Shown in pieces: positions 18,879 to 26,745 of a stretch of DNA of 64,000 nucleotides. The stretch is from Thermochromatium tepidum ATCC 43061 (GTDB lineage: Bacteria > Pseudomonadota > Gammaproteobacteria > Chromatiales > Chromatiaceae), in the NCBI RefSeq assembly GCF_009664085.1, contig NZ_CP039268.1:191001-255000 (forward strand), written 5' to 3'. The position numbers were made by a program, and so were the translations under genes. The notes under the pieces are model-generated. The model was not told the DNA's origin and made no database searches. It worked only from the letters and a program-made list of their open reading frames with translations. Within the stretch, counting starts at the first letter, position 1. Each line of letters starts with the position of its first letter.

Positions 18879-19694
18879 TCAGATAAAAAGTAGCGCCAGG
18901 ATGACCCCGCCGAGCAGGAGGCGATAGAGCACGAAGGGCAACATGCTGACGCGCTCGATGAAGCTCAGGAAGAAGCGGATGGTGAGATAGGCGACCAGAT
19001 AGGCCATCATGGCGCCAAGCACCAGTCCGCTCCAGTCGACCGGCTCGGCGGTCTGAACCAGCTCCAGCGTCTCCAGCCCGCCGGCCATGAGGATAGTCGG
19101 AATGGCCAGCAAAAACGAAAAGCGCGAGGCGGCCTGGCGCGTGAGTCCGAGCAGGAGCCCCGCCGTGATGGTGATCCCTGAGCGCGAGGTGCCGGGGATG
19201 ATGGCGACGGTCTGCGCGAGACCGATGATGAGTGCGTCGCCCCAGTCAAGCCGGTATTCAGTGCGCTCACGCCGTCCGTGCCAGTCCGCCCACCATAGCA
19301 GCAGGCCGAAGCCGATGGTCGTGCCCGCGATCACCAGCGCGATGCGCTGATCGTCCTCACGCAGCCACTCCAGCACGGATTTGAGCGGCAGCCCCAGTAC
19401 CACCACCGGAAGCGTGGCCAAGACGATCATCCAACCGAGTCGTGCGTCCCGATCGTCGAAGCGGCGCGTGCGCAGCGAGTCCAGCACTGCAACCAGCATT
19501 CGCGCGATCTCGCGCCTAAAATAGACGACCACGGCGGCGAGCGTGCCCAGATGCACGGCCACGTCGAAGGCCAAACTCTGAAGCTCATAGCCGAACAAGA
19601 GCGGTGTGAGCACCAGATGGCCCGAGCTAGAGATGGGTAGGAATTCGGTGAGTCCCTGGACAAAGGCAAGGACGAGGATCTGGATGGTTTCCAC
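18879..19694 (-). CDS. uppP: Undecaprenyl-diphosphatase
   Basis: 271 residues and about eight membrane helices. It recycles the lipid carrier C55-PP for cell-wall synthesis and confers bacitracin tolerance. The two active-site motifs are present: QGLTEFLPISSSGHL (residues 13-27) and PGTSRSGITI. It lies alone on the minus strand between hom and the zinc operon. Confidence 0.95.
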   Translation of the reverse strand: METIQILVLAFVQGLTEFLPISSSGHLVLTPLLFGYELQSLAFDVAVHLGTLAAVVVYFRREIARMLVAVLDSLRTRRFDDRDARLGWMIVLATLPVVVLGLPLKSVLEWLREDDQRIALVIAGTTIGFGLLLWWADWHGRRERTEYRLDWGDALIIGLAQTVAIIPGTSRSGITITAGLLLGLTRQAASRFSFLLAIPTILMAGGLETLELVQTAEPVDWSGLVLGAMMAYLVAYLTIRFFLSFIERVSMLPFVLYRLLLGGVILALLFI

Positions 19695-19790
19695 GTTGAG
19701 CGGCTCCTAGAGACGGGGCGCAGAGTATAGCCGCAAGCCTAGACCGACGCGATTCCTCACTGGACTCGAAAGGCTCGTCCGTCATGACCG

Positions 19791-19808
19791 GCTGTTATAC
19801 TGTACAGA
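19791..19808 (+). promoter_or_regulatory. Weak candidate Zur half-site / -10 region upstream of znuC
   Basis: The stretch GCTGTTATACTGTACAGA contains TGTTATA, which matches one arm of the gammaproteobacterial Zur box, and an overlapping TATACT that could be a -10 hexamer. The second arm is poor. It sits about 35 bp ahead of znuC in an operon that contains zur itself, which is the only reason to list it. Confidence 0.25.
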
Positions 19809-19836
19809 CTGAACCATCCATCCTCGACCAGATTCG

Positions 19837-20589
19837 ATGCCGAGCACAACGCCTGACTTGCCCGTGATCGACCTGGAGTCTGTCAGCTTCTCCTATGGCG
19901 ACAACCTGGTGCTCGAACGAATCGATCTGCGCATCATCGCGGGCGAGTTCGTGGGACTGGTCGGCCCCAATGCCGGTGGCAAGAGCACACTGCTCAAGCT
20001 GATCCTGGGTCTGCTCGAACCTCAGTCCGGGCGTATCCGCGTGCTCGGTCGCCCACCGCGCGCGGCCGCGCGCGCCATCGGTTATGTGCCCCAGTTTCCG
20101 AGTTTTCCGCGCGACTTCCCGATCTGCGTCGAGGAGGTCGTGGCCATGGGGCGGATCGGACTCGGGTCGCGCTGGTCGCTCGGCTGGTCGAGCCGTGCCG
20201 ACCGCGCGGCGGCTCGAAAGGCGCTCGCCGAGGTCGAGGCGGCAGACCTGGTGCGACGTCCGATCGGTCGGCTCTCGGGCGGGCAGTTGCAGCGGGTGCT
20301 GTTGGCGCGCGCCCTGGTCGGCGAACCCCGTATCCTCATCCTCGATGAGCCCACGGCCAACATCGATCAGCGCGCTGAGAGTGATATCTTCGATCTGCTC
20401 GCCGAGCTCAATCGGCGTCTGACCATCCTGCTGGTCTCGCACGACATCGCCTTTATCTCCGAGTACGTCAGCCGCGTGGCCTGTCTCAACCGGACACTGA
20501 CCTGTCATGGCACCAGCGCGGTCAGCGCTGACACCATCCGGCATCTCTATGGCGACCATGTCCGCCGGGTCGAGCACCAGCATGGCTGA
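19837..20589 (+). CDS. znuC: Zinc ABC transporter ATP-binding protein
   Basis: 250 residues. ABC ATPase with Walker A GPNAGGKSTLLK, Q-loop YVPQFPSFPRDFPI, signature LSGGQLQRV and Walker B LILDEPTANID. The sequence FSYGDNLVLERIDLRI and the C-terminal SEYVSRVACLNRTL...CHG tail match ZnuC. The permease gene starts 8 bp before this stop, and zur follows, which supports zinc over manganese. No periplasmic binding protein is adjacent. Confidence 0.9.
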   Translation: MPSTTPDLPVIDLESVSFSYGDNLVLERIDLRIIAGEFVGLVGPNAGGKSTLLKLILGLLEPQSGRIRVLGRPPRAAARAIGYVPQFPSFPRDFPICVEEVVAMGRIGLGSRWSLGWSSRADRAAARKALAEVEAADLVRRPIGRLSGGQLQRVLLARALVGEPRILILDEPTANIDQRAESDIFDLLAELNRRLTILLVSHDIAFISEYVSRVACLNRTLTCHGTSAVSADTIRHLYGDHVRRVEHQHG

Positions 20590-21433
20590 ATTCCTCACGG
20601 CACTCGCAACCTATGGATTCCTGCAGAGCGCACTGATCGCGGGGCTTCTGGCTAGCGTCGGCTGTGGTGTGATAGGTCCATTCGTGGTCGTCAAGCGCAT
20701 CGCCTTCATGGCTGGCGGCATCGCGCATTCAGTGCTCGGCGGTATGGGCGCGGCGCTCTATTTTGGGGTCGACCCCTTTCTCGGCGCGCTGATCGCGGCC
20801 ATCTTCTCGGCGCTGCTGATCGGGGCGGTGCGTCTGAGCTGGAAGACCCAGGAAGATACGCTCATCAGCGCGCTCTGGGCCATCGGCATGGCGGTCGGCG
20901 TACTCTTCATCGCCAAGACACCCGGGTATTCCTCGGACCTGATGAGCTTTCTGTTCGGCAACATCCTACTGGTACCGACGCGCGAACTCTGGTGGATGGC
21001 GGGGTTGGATCTGGCGCTGGTGGTCACGGTCGTGCTCTTCTATCGTCAGTTCTTGGCCGTTACCTTCGACGAGGAATTCGCGCGTCTGCGCGGCGTGCCT
21101 GTGGCCTTGTTCTATCTGCTGCTGCTGTGTCTGGTGGCCGTGACCGTGGTGCTGCTGATCCAGGTGGTGGGATTGATCCTGGTCATCGCGCTGCTGACAC
21201 TGCCAGCGGCCATCGCGGCGCATTATGTCCATTCGCTGGGGGCCATGGTGCTGATCGCCACTGCGCTTGGGGCATTCTTCACCACCCTGGGGCTGGCGCT
21301 GTCCTTTAGGCCAGACCTGCCGGCAGGGCCAACCATGGTCTTGCTTGCGGCAGGTGTCTATGTGCTGTCGGCGCTGCTCAGCCGTCAACTATCCATTCGA
21401 CGTGCCCGGCGTCAGGCCGCGGCCAAAGCTTGA
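20582..21433 (+). CDS. znuB: Zinc ABC transporter permease
   Basis: 283 residues from ATG 20582, which overlaps the end of znuC by 8 bp. The frame is open further upstream, but that part lies inside znuC. ABC-3 family permease with about eight helices (KRIAFMAGGIAHSVLGG near the N-terminus, then GVPVALFYLLLLCLVAVTVV). It forms the membrane channel with ZnuC. The stop overlaps the start of zur (TGATG), so all three genes are likely co-translated. Confidence 0.9.
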   Translation: MAEFLTALATYGFLQSALIAGLLASVGCGVIGPFVVVKRIAFMAGGIAHSVLGGMGAALYFGVDPFLGALIAAIFSALLIGAVRLSWKTQEDTLISALWAIGMAVGVLFIAKTPGYSSDLMSFLFGNILLVPTRELWWMAGLDLALVVTVVLFYRQFLAVTFDEEFARLRGVPVALFYLLLLCLVAVTVVLLIQVVGLILVIALLTLPAAIAAHYVHSLGAMVLIATALGAFFTTLGLALSFRPDLPAGPTMVLLAAGVYVLSALLSRQLSIRRARRQAAAKA

Positions 21434-21900
21434 TGCGCGTCATGCCGACGACGGGTAATGCCTTGGAACAGGTGCTAAAGCAGGCCGAGGCGCTCTGCCG
21501 GCAGCGCGGTGTCAGACTCACACCGCAACGACGGCGGGTGCTGGCGATCCTGTGCGCGGCCGAGCGTCCACTCGGCGCCTATGAGATCTTGGAATCCATG
21601 CGCGAGGGCGCGCGCGCCTTGGCCCCGCCGACCGTTTATCGGGCGCTGGATTTTCTGCTCGAACAGGGGCTGGCGCACAAGATCGAGAGTCTGCATGCCT
21701 TCGTCGGCTGCACCCATCCCGAGCATCCACATGCCAGCCAGTTCCTCATCTGCACCGAGTGCGGGCGGGTGACCGAGCTGGAAGATGCCACCATCGCTCA
21801 GAGCCTGATGCTGGCCGCCGGCGAGACCGGGTTTCGACCGAGCCGTCCGGTGGTCGAGTTGATCGGCACCTGTGCCGATTGTGTGCTCAAGCATCCCTGA
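21433..21900 (+). CDS. zur: Fur-family zinc uptake regulator
   Basis: 155 residues from ATG 21433. A winged-helix N-terminus (RLTPQRRRVLAIL...APPTVYRALDFLLEQGLAHKIES) is followed by the dimerisation/metal domain. The structural zinc site has two CxxC pairs, ICTEC and TCADC, and the motif HPEHPHASQFLIC. Its place at the end of znuCB points to Zur, the repressor that senses Zn2+, rather than Fur. Autoregulation of the operon is likely but no clear operator was found. Confidence 0.88.
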   Translation: MRVMPTTGNALEQVLKQAEALCRQRGVRLTPQRRRVLAILCAAERPLGAYEILESMREGARALAPPTVYRALDFLLEQGLAHKIESLHAFVGCTHPEHPHASQFLICTECGRVTELEDATIAQSLMLAAGETGFRPSRPVVELIGTCADCVLKHP

Positions 21901-21909
21901 TCCTCGACT

Positions 21910-23040
21910 ATGCCGGATTGGACCCTATCACTGGTCGTGCTGCTCCTGGGTCTGATCGGGCTCGTTCTGGTGAGTATCGGCGTGCATCGCACGATTGGGG
22001 CCATGGTGCATTGGCTCGATCCCGTGGATCCGAGCCGATTCGCACCCTGGCTGGCGCTGGTCACCCTACTTCCGGCGCTGGCGGTAACCTTGCAGGTGGT
22101 TGGGTCAGGCGCGGACGCTCTGGTGCTTGGTGCGATCATCGGCGTCCATGTTCTTGGTGTTTTGTTGGCGATCGGGTCTCGTTCGACGCCACATTTGCCA
22201 TCTCGTCGGCCTTTCGCCCCCCCAGCCCTGCTCCCGCCACGGGGGCGGAGCTGGGCCGAGCCTGTTCATCATCCCTGGTCGCGGGCCTGGAGTCTGGTCG
22301 GGGCGGCGGGGCTCGTCTGGGGGCTGGTGCTCAATGGCGATCTCGGGCGAGGCGAGGGCGCCCTGCTGGTTCTGCTGTGTCTGCTCTATCTGACCTGGAT
22401 GGGTTGGACAGCACGACCCTCAGCCTCGTCGGGGGACGACACTCAAACCCAGGCCCCACCTGCCGGTGCCGGACACCAGACACGACCGGCGCGCGGCTGG
22501 TGGCGGCTCTGGGGACTGAGTGCGCATCTCTGTGTAGGGCTGACGCTGCTGGCCATGGGTGCGCGGGTGCTGGCGATGGGGGCGCTCGATCTGGCGCTGG
22601 TGCTGGGCCTCGACCACTGGATGCTTGGACTGACGCTTTTGGCACCGGCGAGCGTCATCGCCTCCTGGCTGCCGATCCTGCTTACCAGGTGGTGGCCGAG
22701 TGACGGGGCATCGGGATGGACAGTGCCGAGCCTCGCGTTCGACTTTAACCTCGTCAATCTGCTCGGTCTCGTCGGACTGACGGCGCTGACGGCGCCAGAC
22801 GGACTCCAGTTCAGGCGCGAGACCCTGTGGGCATCCTGGCCGCTGGTGATCCTGACATCGCTTTTGGCGGCCGTCGCGCTCATCCGTGCTGAATCGGCGA
22901 GATCCAATGCGATGGGCTCGACCACAGGGGCGTCGTGTAACGCCTCGGTTGACAGAGGCCAAATTGACGATTACGATGCCAGATCTTCGGCTCCGGTTGG
23001 TCTTGAGACACCCGGAGATGCATCCGAAGCCGGGGTATAG
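21910..23040 (+). CDS. Degenerate CaCA (Na+/Ca2+ exchanger)-like membrane protein
   Basis: 376 residues in two similar hydrophobic halves separated by a Pro/Arg-rich loop (about 85-110) and a second loop (about 165-190). Each half follows the pattern of CaCA alpha repeats, e.g. SLVVLLLGLIGLVLVSIGV then LVTLLPALAVTL in the first, and LTLLAPASVIASWLPILL then FDFNLVNLLGLVGLTALTAP in the second, resembling the family GTSLPE and GSNIFN blocks. The acidic residue that binds Ca2+ is alanine or missing in both halves. I infer a transport-dead or re-purposed relative. The stop codon lies inside tRNA-Pro. Confidence 0.5.
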   Translation: MPDWTLSLVVLLLGLIGLVLVSIGVHRTIGAMVHWLDPVDPSRFAPWLALVTLLPALAVTLQVVGSGADALVLGAIIGVHVLGVLLAIGSRSTPHLPSRRPFAPPALLPPRGRSWAEPVHHPWSRAWSLVGAAGLVWGLVLNGDLGRGEGALLVLLCLLYLTWMGWTARPSASSGDDTQTQAPPAGAGHQTRPARGWWRLWGLSAHLCVGLTLLAMGARVLAMGALDLALVLGLDHWMLGLTLLAPASVIASWLPILLTRWWPSDGASGWTVPSLAFDFNLVNLLGLVGLTALTAPDGLQFRRETLWASWPLVILTSLLAAVALIRAESARSNAMGSTTGASCNASVDRGQIDDYDARSSAPVGLETPGDASEAGV

Positions 23041-23107
23041 CGCAGTCTGGTAGCGCGCCTGCTTTGGGAGCAGGATGTCGGGGGTTCGAATCCCTCTACC
23101 CCGACCA
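23031..23107 (+). tRNA. tRNA-Pro (anticodon TGG)
   Basis: 77 nt with CCA encoded. Acceptor arms CGGGGTA/TACCCCG pair fully, the D-arm is AGCGCAGTCTGGTAGCGC, the anticodon loop is TTTGGGA (TGG), and the T-arm contains GGGTTCGAATCCC. The first 10 bases overlap the end of the preceding membrane-protein gene. Confidence 0.97.
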
Positions 23108-23165
23108 CATGCCTTCCAAGGCGACTAGATCGCCCAAAATGCGTGATCCGAGCTACGCCCAACAA

Positions 23166-23242
<77 letters not shown>

Positions 23243-23259
23243 CCACGCGAATTCAGGGA

Positions 23260-23288
23260 TGCCAAAACGGCATCGAATGCGATATAAT
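23260..23288 (+). promoter_or_regulatory. Possible promoter upstream of tRNA-His
   Basis: A perfect TATAAT at 23283-23288 lies about 30 bp before tRNA-His. The hexamer 17 bp further upstream (TGCCAA) is a weak -35. It could give the His and Lys tRNAs their own start. Confidence 0.4.
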
Positions 23289-23317
23289 TCCGCTTGGATG
23301 CGCCAAGCTGTTTCAAT

Positions 23318-23394
23318 GGTGGACGTAGCTCAGCTGGTAGAGCGCAGGATTGTGGATCCTGTGGTCGTGGGTTCGATCCCCATCGTCCACCCCA
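23318..23394 (+). tRNA. tRNA-His (anticodon GTG)
   Basis: The acceptor GTGGACG pairs with CGTCCAC. The extra G at 23318 faces C73, the G-1 identity feature of tRNA-His. The anticodon loop TTGTGGA reads GTG, the T-loop is GGTTCGATCCC, and CCA is encoded. Confidence 0.97.
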
Positions 23395-23411
23395 AACAAA
23401 TATAGTTCAAA

Positions 23412-23487
23412 GGGCTGTTAGCTCAGCTGGTAGAGCAGTGGACTCTTAATCCATCGGTCCGGGGTTCGAATCCCTGACAGCCCACCA
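23412..23487 (+). tRNA. tRNA-Lys (anticodon CTT)
   Basis: 76 nt. Acceptor GGGCTGT pairs with ACAGCCC, the anticodon loop CTCTTAA reads CTT, the T-arm is GGGTTCGAATCCC, and ACCA is encoded at the 3' end. It is the last gene of the four-tRNA cluster. Confidence 0.96.
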
Positions 23488-23494
23488 AATCTAT

Positions 23495-23546
23495 GCCCCA
23501 ATAAAAAAAGCGGTTACATGACTGTAACCGCTTTTTTTATTGGGGC
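23495..23546. terminator. Strong bidirectional intrinsic terminator after the tRNA cluster
   Basis: A perfect 24-bp inverted repeat with a 4-nt loop (TGAC). The arms run from GCCCCAATAAAAAAAG through CGGTTACA to the mirror-image TGTAACCG and CTTTTTTTATTGGGGC. The GC-rich core flanked by A and T tracts works as a terminator in both directions, ending the tRNA transcript and the leftward pilin-island transcript. Confidence 0.93.
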
Positions 23547-23570
23547 GCCCGGTAGGCGCACCCACTTGCT

Positions 23571-23720
23571 GCCACAAGCGCCTGCGCGCTGGGGTCGATG
23601 TCGGGGGCGATAGCGATCCGCTCGGGCGCCTAGGCCGCCTGCCCCTTGGCGCAACGACCCGCGCCCCTCAGTCTTCACGCTTATAGGTGAGATGGGTGAT
23701 CTGTTCCGAGATCAGCCCGA
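23571..23720. repeat. Duplicated downstream flank and last 17 or so codons of the GT2 gene (copy of 25791-25940)
   Basis: This block matches 25791-25940 with about three visible substitutions. It contains the 3' flank of the GT2 gene and its final codons (…ISEQITHLTYKRED region), cut at 23720 and joined directly to the sequence that normally surrounds the GT2 start. It is the scar of an internal deletion equivalent to 25941-26737 (797 bp) in the second copy of the duplicated unit. Confidence 0.9.
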
Positions 23721-23728
23721 ATCGTCAT
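23673..23728 (-). pseudogene. Remnant of the second GT2 glycosyltransferase copy
   Basis: Only the start (ATG at 23728, the first two codons) and the last bases of the intact GT2 gene remain, fused at 23720/23721. The deletion length is not a multiple of three, and the fused frame stops after about 15 codons. It follows copy A of the GT-C protein exactly where the intact GT2 follows copy B. Confidence 0.85.
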
Positions 23729-25666
23729 GGATTGTCGTTGTGGCGACTGGAGGTCTCGAACCCGGCCTGGTCCTTACGCACCTCGTCGGCGAGCTCGTCG
23801 AGGACCGCGTCTGTCATGATGCGATCGCGTTTGAGCGGGCGGCGGCGTTCGATGGCGGCCAAGGCGTCGGAGTAGCGATGCTCTTTGAGCAACAGATGGA
23901 GCTGCATCTGCAGGATGGGTAATGTCGTGGGCGAGAGTGACTCGGCCTTCGCCAGATGGGCATAGGCGGCCTCGAGATCGCCGATCTCCTTGGCGAAATA
24001 GGCCGCATGAAACAGGGTATGGACGTGATAGAGCCAGGTTGTATAGTGAGGATTGTCGAGCAACCTCAGGGTCAACCGATAGACATCCTCGGGCGTGATC
24101 GGGGGGCAGGCATTGACTGCGGCCAGCTTTTGGAGCGAATCCAGGTTATAAAACAACTGGAACAATGCCTGGGCGGTAGTGGCCGACTGCATGAGATCGT
24201 CCAGGCGTTGGCGGATGTCGTCCTCGCCGGTATGGCCACAGGCATAGAGCAGGATCTGCAGCTTGGCATCGGTACAGTCAGAGCAGGCGTGGGCCGCCCT
24301 GTCGATACGCGGTAACGCCGAGCTGATGTCGTCGCCGAAGCCGGCGTGATATATCTCGGCGAGATAGGCAACTGCGCGCTGCGAATTGGGATGTCGTTTT
24401 ACCCAACTTTCGGCAGCGACCAGGGGCTGGCCCCAGATGGAGGTGGTTCCGTAGAGGATGAGGGCCATCAAGAGGGTATAAACACCAAAGAGCGCCGGCC
24501 CGAGACGGGCATAGCGTCCAGGGGCCTGCCAGGCCAGGGCCGACAGGGCCAGGCACAAGCCATAGACGGCCAGATAATTGCGATGCTCGAACATCAGTTC
24601 GAGCAGGATGACGGTCGATTCGAGCAGGTGGCCAGTGAAGAACCAGGTCAAGGCAAAGAGCGGCCAGGGGGTGCGCCGGCGGATCAGGACGGCGATCAGG
24701 GTCAGGGCCAAAAAGCCGAGAGCAGAGAGGGTCGGAGCCCACCAGCCCCGGATGACGGTCAGGTCGTCATAAAAGGGGCTGAAGGCGGTCGGCTGGGGGA
24801 AAAACGCCAGATACAGATACTGCCACAGCAGGACCACCTCGGTCTGCAAGCGCTCGAACACCGACCAACCGCGGAGTGGATCGACGCTGGACCAGTCCTG
24901 ATTCAAGGTCAAGAGATAGACCAGCAACGCCGCCAGTCCGAGTGAGAGCGTGCCGCGTCTGAGGCGACGGAGGGGGCTGGGTGCGCTCAGGTTCGGCAGC
25001 AATACCGCATCGATCACCAGGGCATAGACCGGAAACAGGGCGCCGTTTTCCTTGGCGAGGATGGCAAGCAGGGTCCCGATCCCCAGTCCCAGACCCTGAA
25101 TCAAGAGGGCCTGCTTCGGGCGTTGCGATTGAATGAAATAGCCATACACGAACACCGTCAAGCCGATCAATCCAAACAGGGTCGCAAGGCTGGTTTGGCG
25201 CTGGATGAGGATCAGCGTGGTGGAGGCAAGCAACGGCATGAACGACCACAACGCCGCGGCCCCGAGCGCGATCCAGTCGCTCCTCGCCTCATCCTGGCCG
25301 CGCAGCCGCAAGAGCATCGCGCCTAACACATAGAGCAGCACCCCGTTGGCCAGGTGAATGAGGATATTGACGAAACGGGCGTCAGAGGCCGCGTCCATGC
25401 GGGGCTGATTGGCATGGATCAGGAAGCTCAGTTGGGCAAGCGGACGCCCGAGCGGCCCCGCACCGCCCTCGGTCACGAAGCGCCAGGCCTCTTCCAGGGT
25501 ATCGAGCGTCTCCAGGGCCGAGAGGTTAGGGAGATCGTCGTAAAAGACCCAGGCATTCAGACCCTGGAGATAGATGAAACAGGTGGCGCTAAGGAGCAGG
25601 ATCAAGCCCAGACCGACCGAGACGCGATGTCGGGTGTCTTTGGCAAGGGGCAGGGATCTCATCATG
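23721..25666. repeat. Tandem duplicate segment A (1.95 kb)
   Basis: This segment aligns without gaps to 26738-28683 at a constant offset of 3017 bp. By eye I find only seven substitutions, six of them within about 30 bp (25529-25556). Confidence 0.93.
23725..25665 (-). CDS. GT-C/TPR membrane glycosyltransferase-like protein, copy A (putative pilin glycosylation)
   Basis: 646 residues from ATG 25665, the first Met of the region shared with copy B; the frame is open to 25797. About 10-11 membrane helices fill the first 400 residues. The first periplasmic loop has a DD motif (FYDDLPN) and a following GRPLAQLSF, which resemble the bacterial/TMTC branch of GT-C glycosyltransferases. The last 200 residues are soluble helical repeats of TPR type. 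It is nearly identical to copy B (26742-28682) except W-V/S-T and L-P/R-R swaps beside the DD motif. Its place downstream of a pilin gene is like that of pilin-glycosylation genes (tfpO/tfpW) in Pseudomonas. I infer glycan transfer to pilin; the enzymatic step is unproven. Confidence 0.7.
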   Translation of the reverse strand: MMRSLPLAKDTRHRVSVGLGLILLLSATCFIYLQGLNAWVFYDDLPNLSALETLDTLEEAWRFVTEGGAGPLGRPLAQLSFLIHANQPRMDAASDARFVNILIHLANGVLLYVLGAMLLRLRGQDEARSDWIALGAAALWSFMPLLASTTLILIQRQTSLATLFGLIGLTVFVYGYFIQSQRPKQALLIQGLGLGIGTLLAILAKENGALFPVYALVIDAVLLPNLSAPSPLRRLRRGTLSLGLAALLVYLLTLNQDWSSVDPLRGWSVFERLQTEVVLLWQYLYLAFFPQPTAFSPFYDDLTVIRGWWAPTLSALGFLALTLIAVLIRRRTPWPLFALTWFFTGHLLESTVILLELMFEHRNYLAVYGLCLALSALAWQAPGRYARLGPALFGVYTLLMALILYGTTSIWGQPLVAAESWVKRHPNSQRAVAYLAEIYHAGFGDDISSALPRIDRAAHACSDCTDAKLQILLYACGHTGEDDIRQRLDDLMQSATTAQALFQLFYNLDSLQKLAAVNACPPITPEDVYRLTLRLLDNPHYTTWLYHVHTLFHAAYFAKEIGDLEAAYAHLAKAESLSPTTLPILQMQLHLLLKEHRYSDALAAIERRRPLKRDRIMTDAVLDELADEVRKDQAGFETSSRHNDNP

Positions 25667-25732
25667 GACTCAATCATGGCTGGAGCGCATTGGCGCCTGT
25701 CGATCAGACAATACCATAAAGCCTCCAAGTCA

Positions 25733-25752
25733 GTGCGCCCTGCCGGGCGCAC
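25733..25752. other. GC-rich hairpin upstream of copy A
   Basis: GTGCGCCC and GGGCGCAC are perfect arms around a TGCC loop. No T tract follows on the minus strand, so it is not a standard terminator; it may shape the leader of copy A. Confidence 0.5.
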
Positions 25753-25887
25753 GTAAAAAGCGCTTCCAGTCATGTAACCGCCCTCCTGCTGCCACAAGCG
25801 CCTGCGCGCTGGGGTCGATGTCGGGGGCGATAGCGATCCGCTCGGGCGCCTAGGTCGCCTGCCCCTGGGCGCAACGACCCGCGCCCC

Positions 25888-26745
25888 TCAGTCTTCGCGC
25901 TTATAGGTGAGATGGGTGATCTGTTCCGAGATCAGCCCGATCAGAAAGACGATGACTGAAGCCGACAACAGCAGGGCGCTCATGTTGGTAAAACGCCCTT
26001 CGATCGCGAAGGTGTAGCCGTACCAGCCCATGCCGAGCAAGAAAAAAGCGAATGCCACCGGCAGAAAGAGCTTCAAGGGCGAATAGAGGGTGGCGATCTT
26101 AAAGATGATCAACAAAAACCGCACGCCGTCGCGAAGCGGGCGGAGATGGCTTTTGCCAATGCGCGGGCGGGCGGTGATGGGTACATAGGCCACCGGATAG
26201 GCGCTGCGAAAGAAGGCCATGGTGATGGTGGTCGGATAGGAAAAACCGTTGGGGAGCAGATAGAGAAACTCGCGAAACTTGGCTGCCTGCACGGCACGAA
26301 ACCCTGAGGTGAGGTCAGAGATCCGATGACCGGTCATGAGGCTGGCGATGCGGTTGTAAACCCCATTGGCGAGGCCGCGACCGAGGTTGGCTTGTGAGCC
26401 GCGACCGCGTGCACCGACCACCATGTCGTAGCCCTCGTCGAGCTTGGCCAGGAGCCGCGGGATATCCGCCGGATCGTGCTGACCGTCGGCGTCCATGAAC
26501 ACCAGGATGTCTCCTGTGGCCGCGCGTGCCCCGCTCTTGATCGCCGCGCCATTGCCCATGCCGTAGGGATGGCGGATGACGCGGGCGCCGGCCTCTTCGG
26601 CGACGGCGGCAGTGGCGTCGGTTGAGCCATCGTCGACCAGGATGAGCTCGGCCTCGGGTATGACCTCCCGGAGGCGTGGCAGCAGTTGCTGGAGCGAGCG
26701 GGCCTCATTCCGGGCAGGGAGGATGATGGAGAGCGTCATCGTCAT
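25888..26745 (-). CDS. GT2-family polyprenyl-phosphate glycosyltransferase
   Basis: 285 residues. GT-A catalytic domain with LPARNEARSL, LVDDGSTDATA, the DXD-type MDADGQHDP (about residue 90) and GARGRGSQANLGR, then two C-terminal membrane helices (about 225-275) as in DPM1/GtrB/ArnC-type enzymes. These transfer a sugar from a nucleotide to undecaprenyl phosphate at the inner membrane, supplying lipid-linked donors to GT-C enzymes. Its ATG overlaps the stop of copy B by 4 bp (ATGA), so the two are translationally coupled. I infer that it makes the donor used by the GT-C proteins of this island. Confidence 0.87.
   Translation of the reverse strand: MTMTLSIILPARNEARSLQQLLPRLREVIPEAELILVDDGSTDATAAVAEEAGARVIRHPYGMGNGAAIKSGARAATGDILVFMDADGQHDPADIPRLLAKLDEGYDMVVGARGRGSQANLGRGLANGVYNRIASLMTGHRISDLTSGFRAVQAAKFREFLYLLPNGFSYPTTITMAFFRSAYPVAYVPITARPRIGKSHLRPLRDGVRFLLIIFKIATLYSPLKLFLPVAFAFFLLGMGWYGYTFAIEGRFTNMSALLLSASVIVFLIGLISEQITHLTYKRED

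Noticed and set aside
21759-22703. Plus-strand frame overlapping zur and the CaCA-like gene
   Set aside because: It shifts across two better genes and translates to low-complexity Gly/Arg sequence.
23495-23546. CRISPR-like or phage att repeat at the end of the tRNA cluster
   Set aside because: The structure is a single perfect inverted repeat with A/T tracts, which is a terminator. No repeated tRNA 3' end or integrase gene was found.
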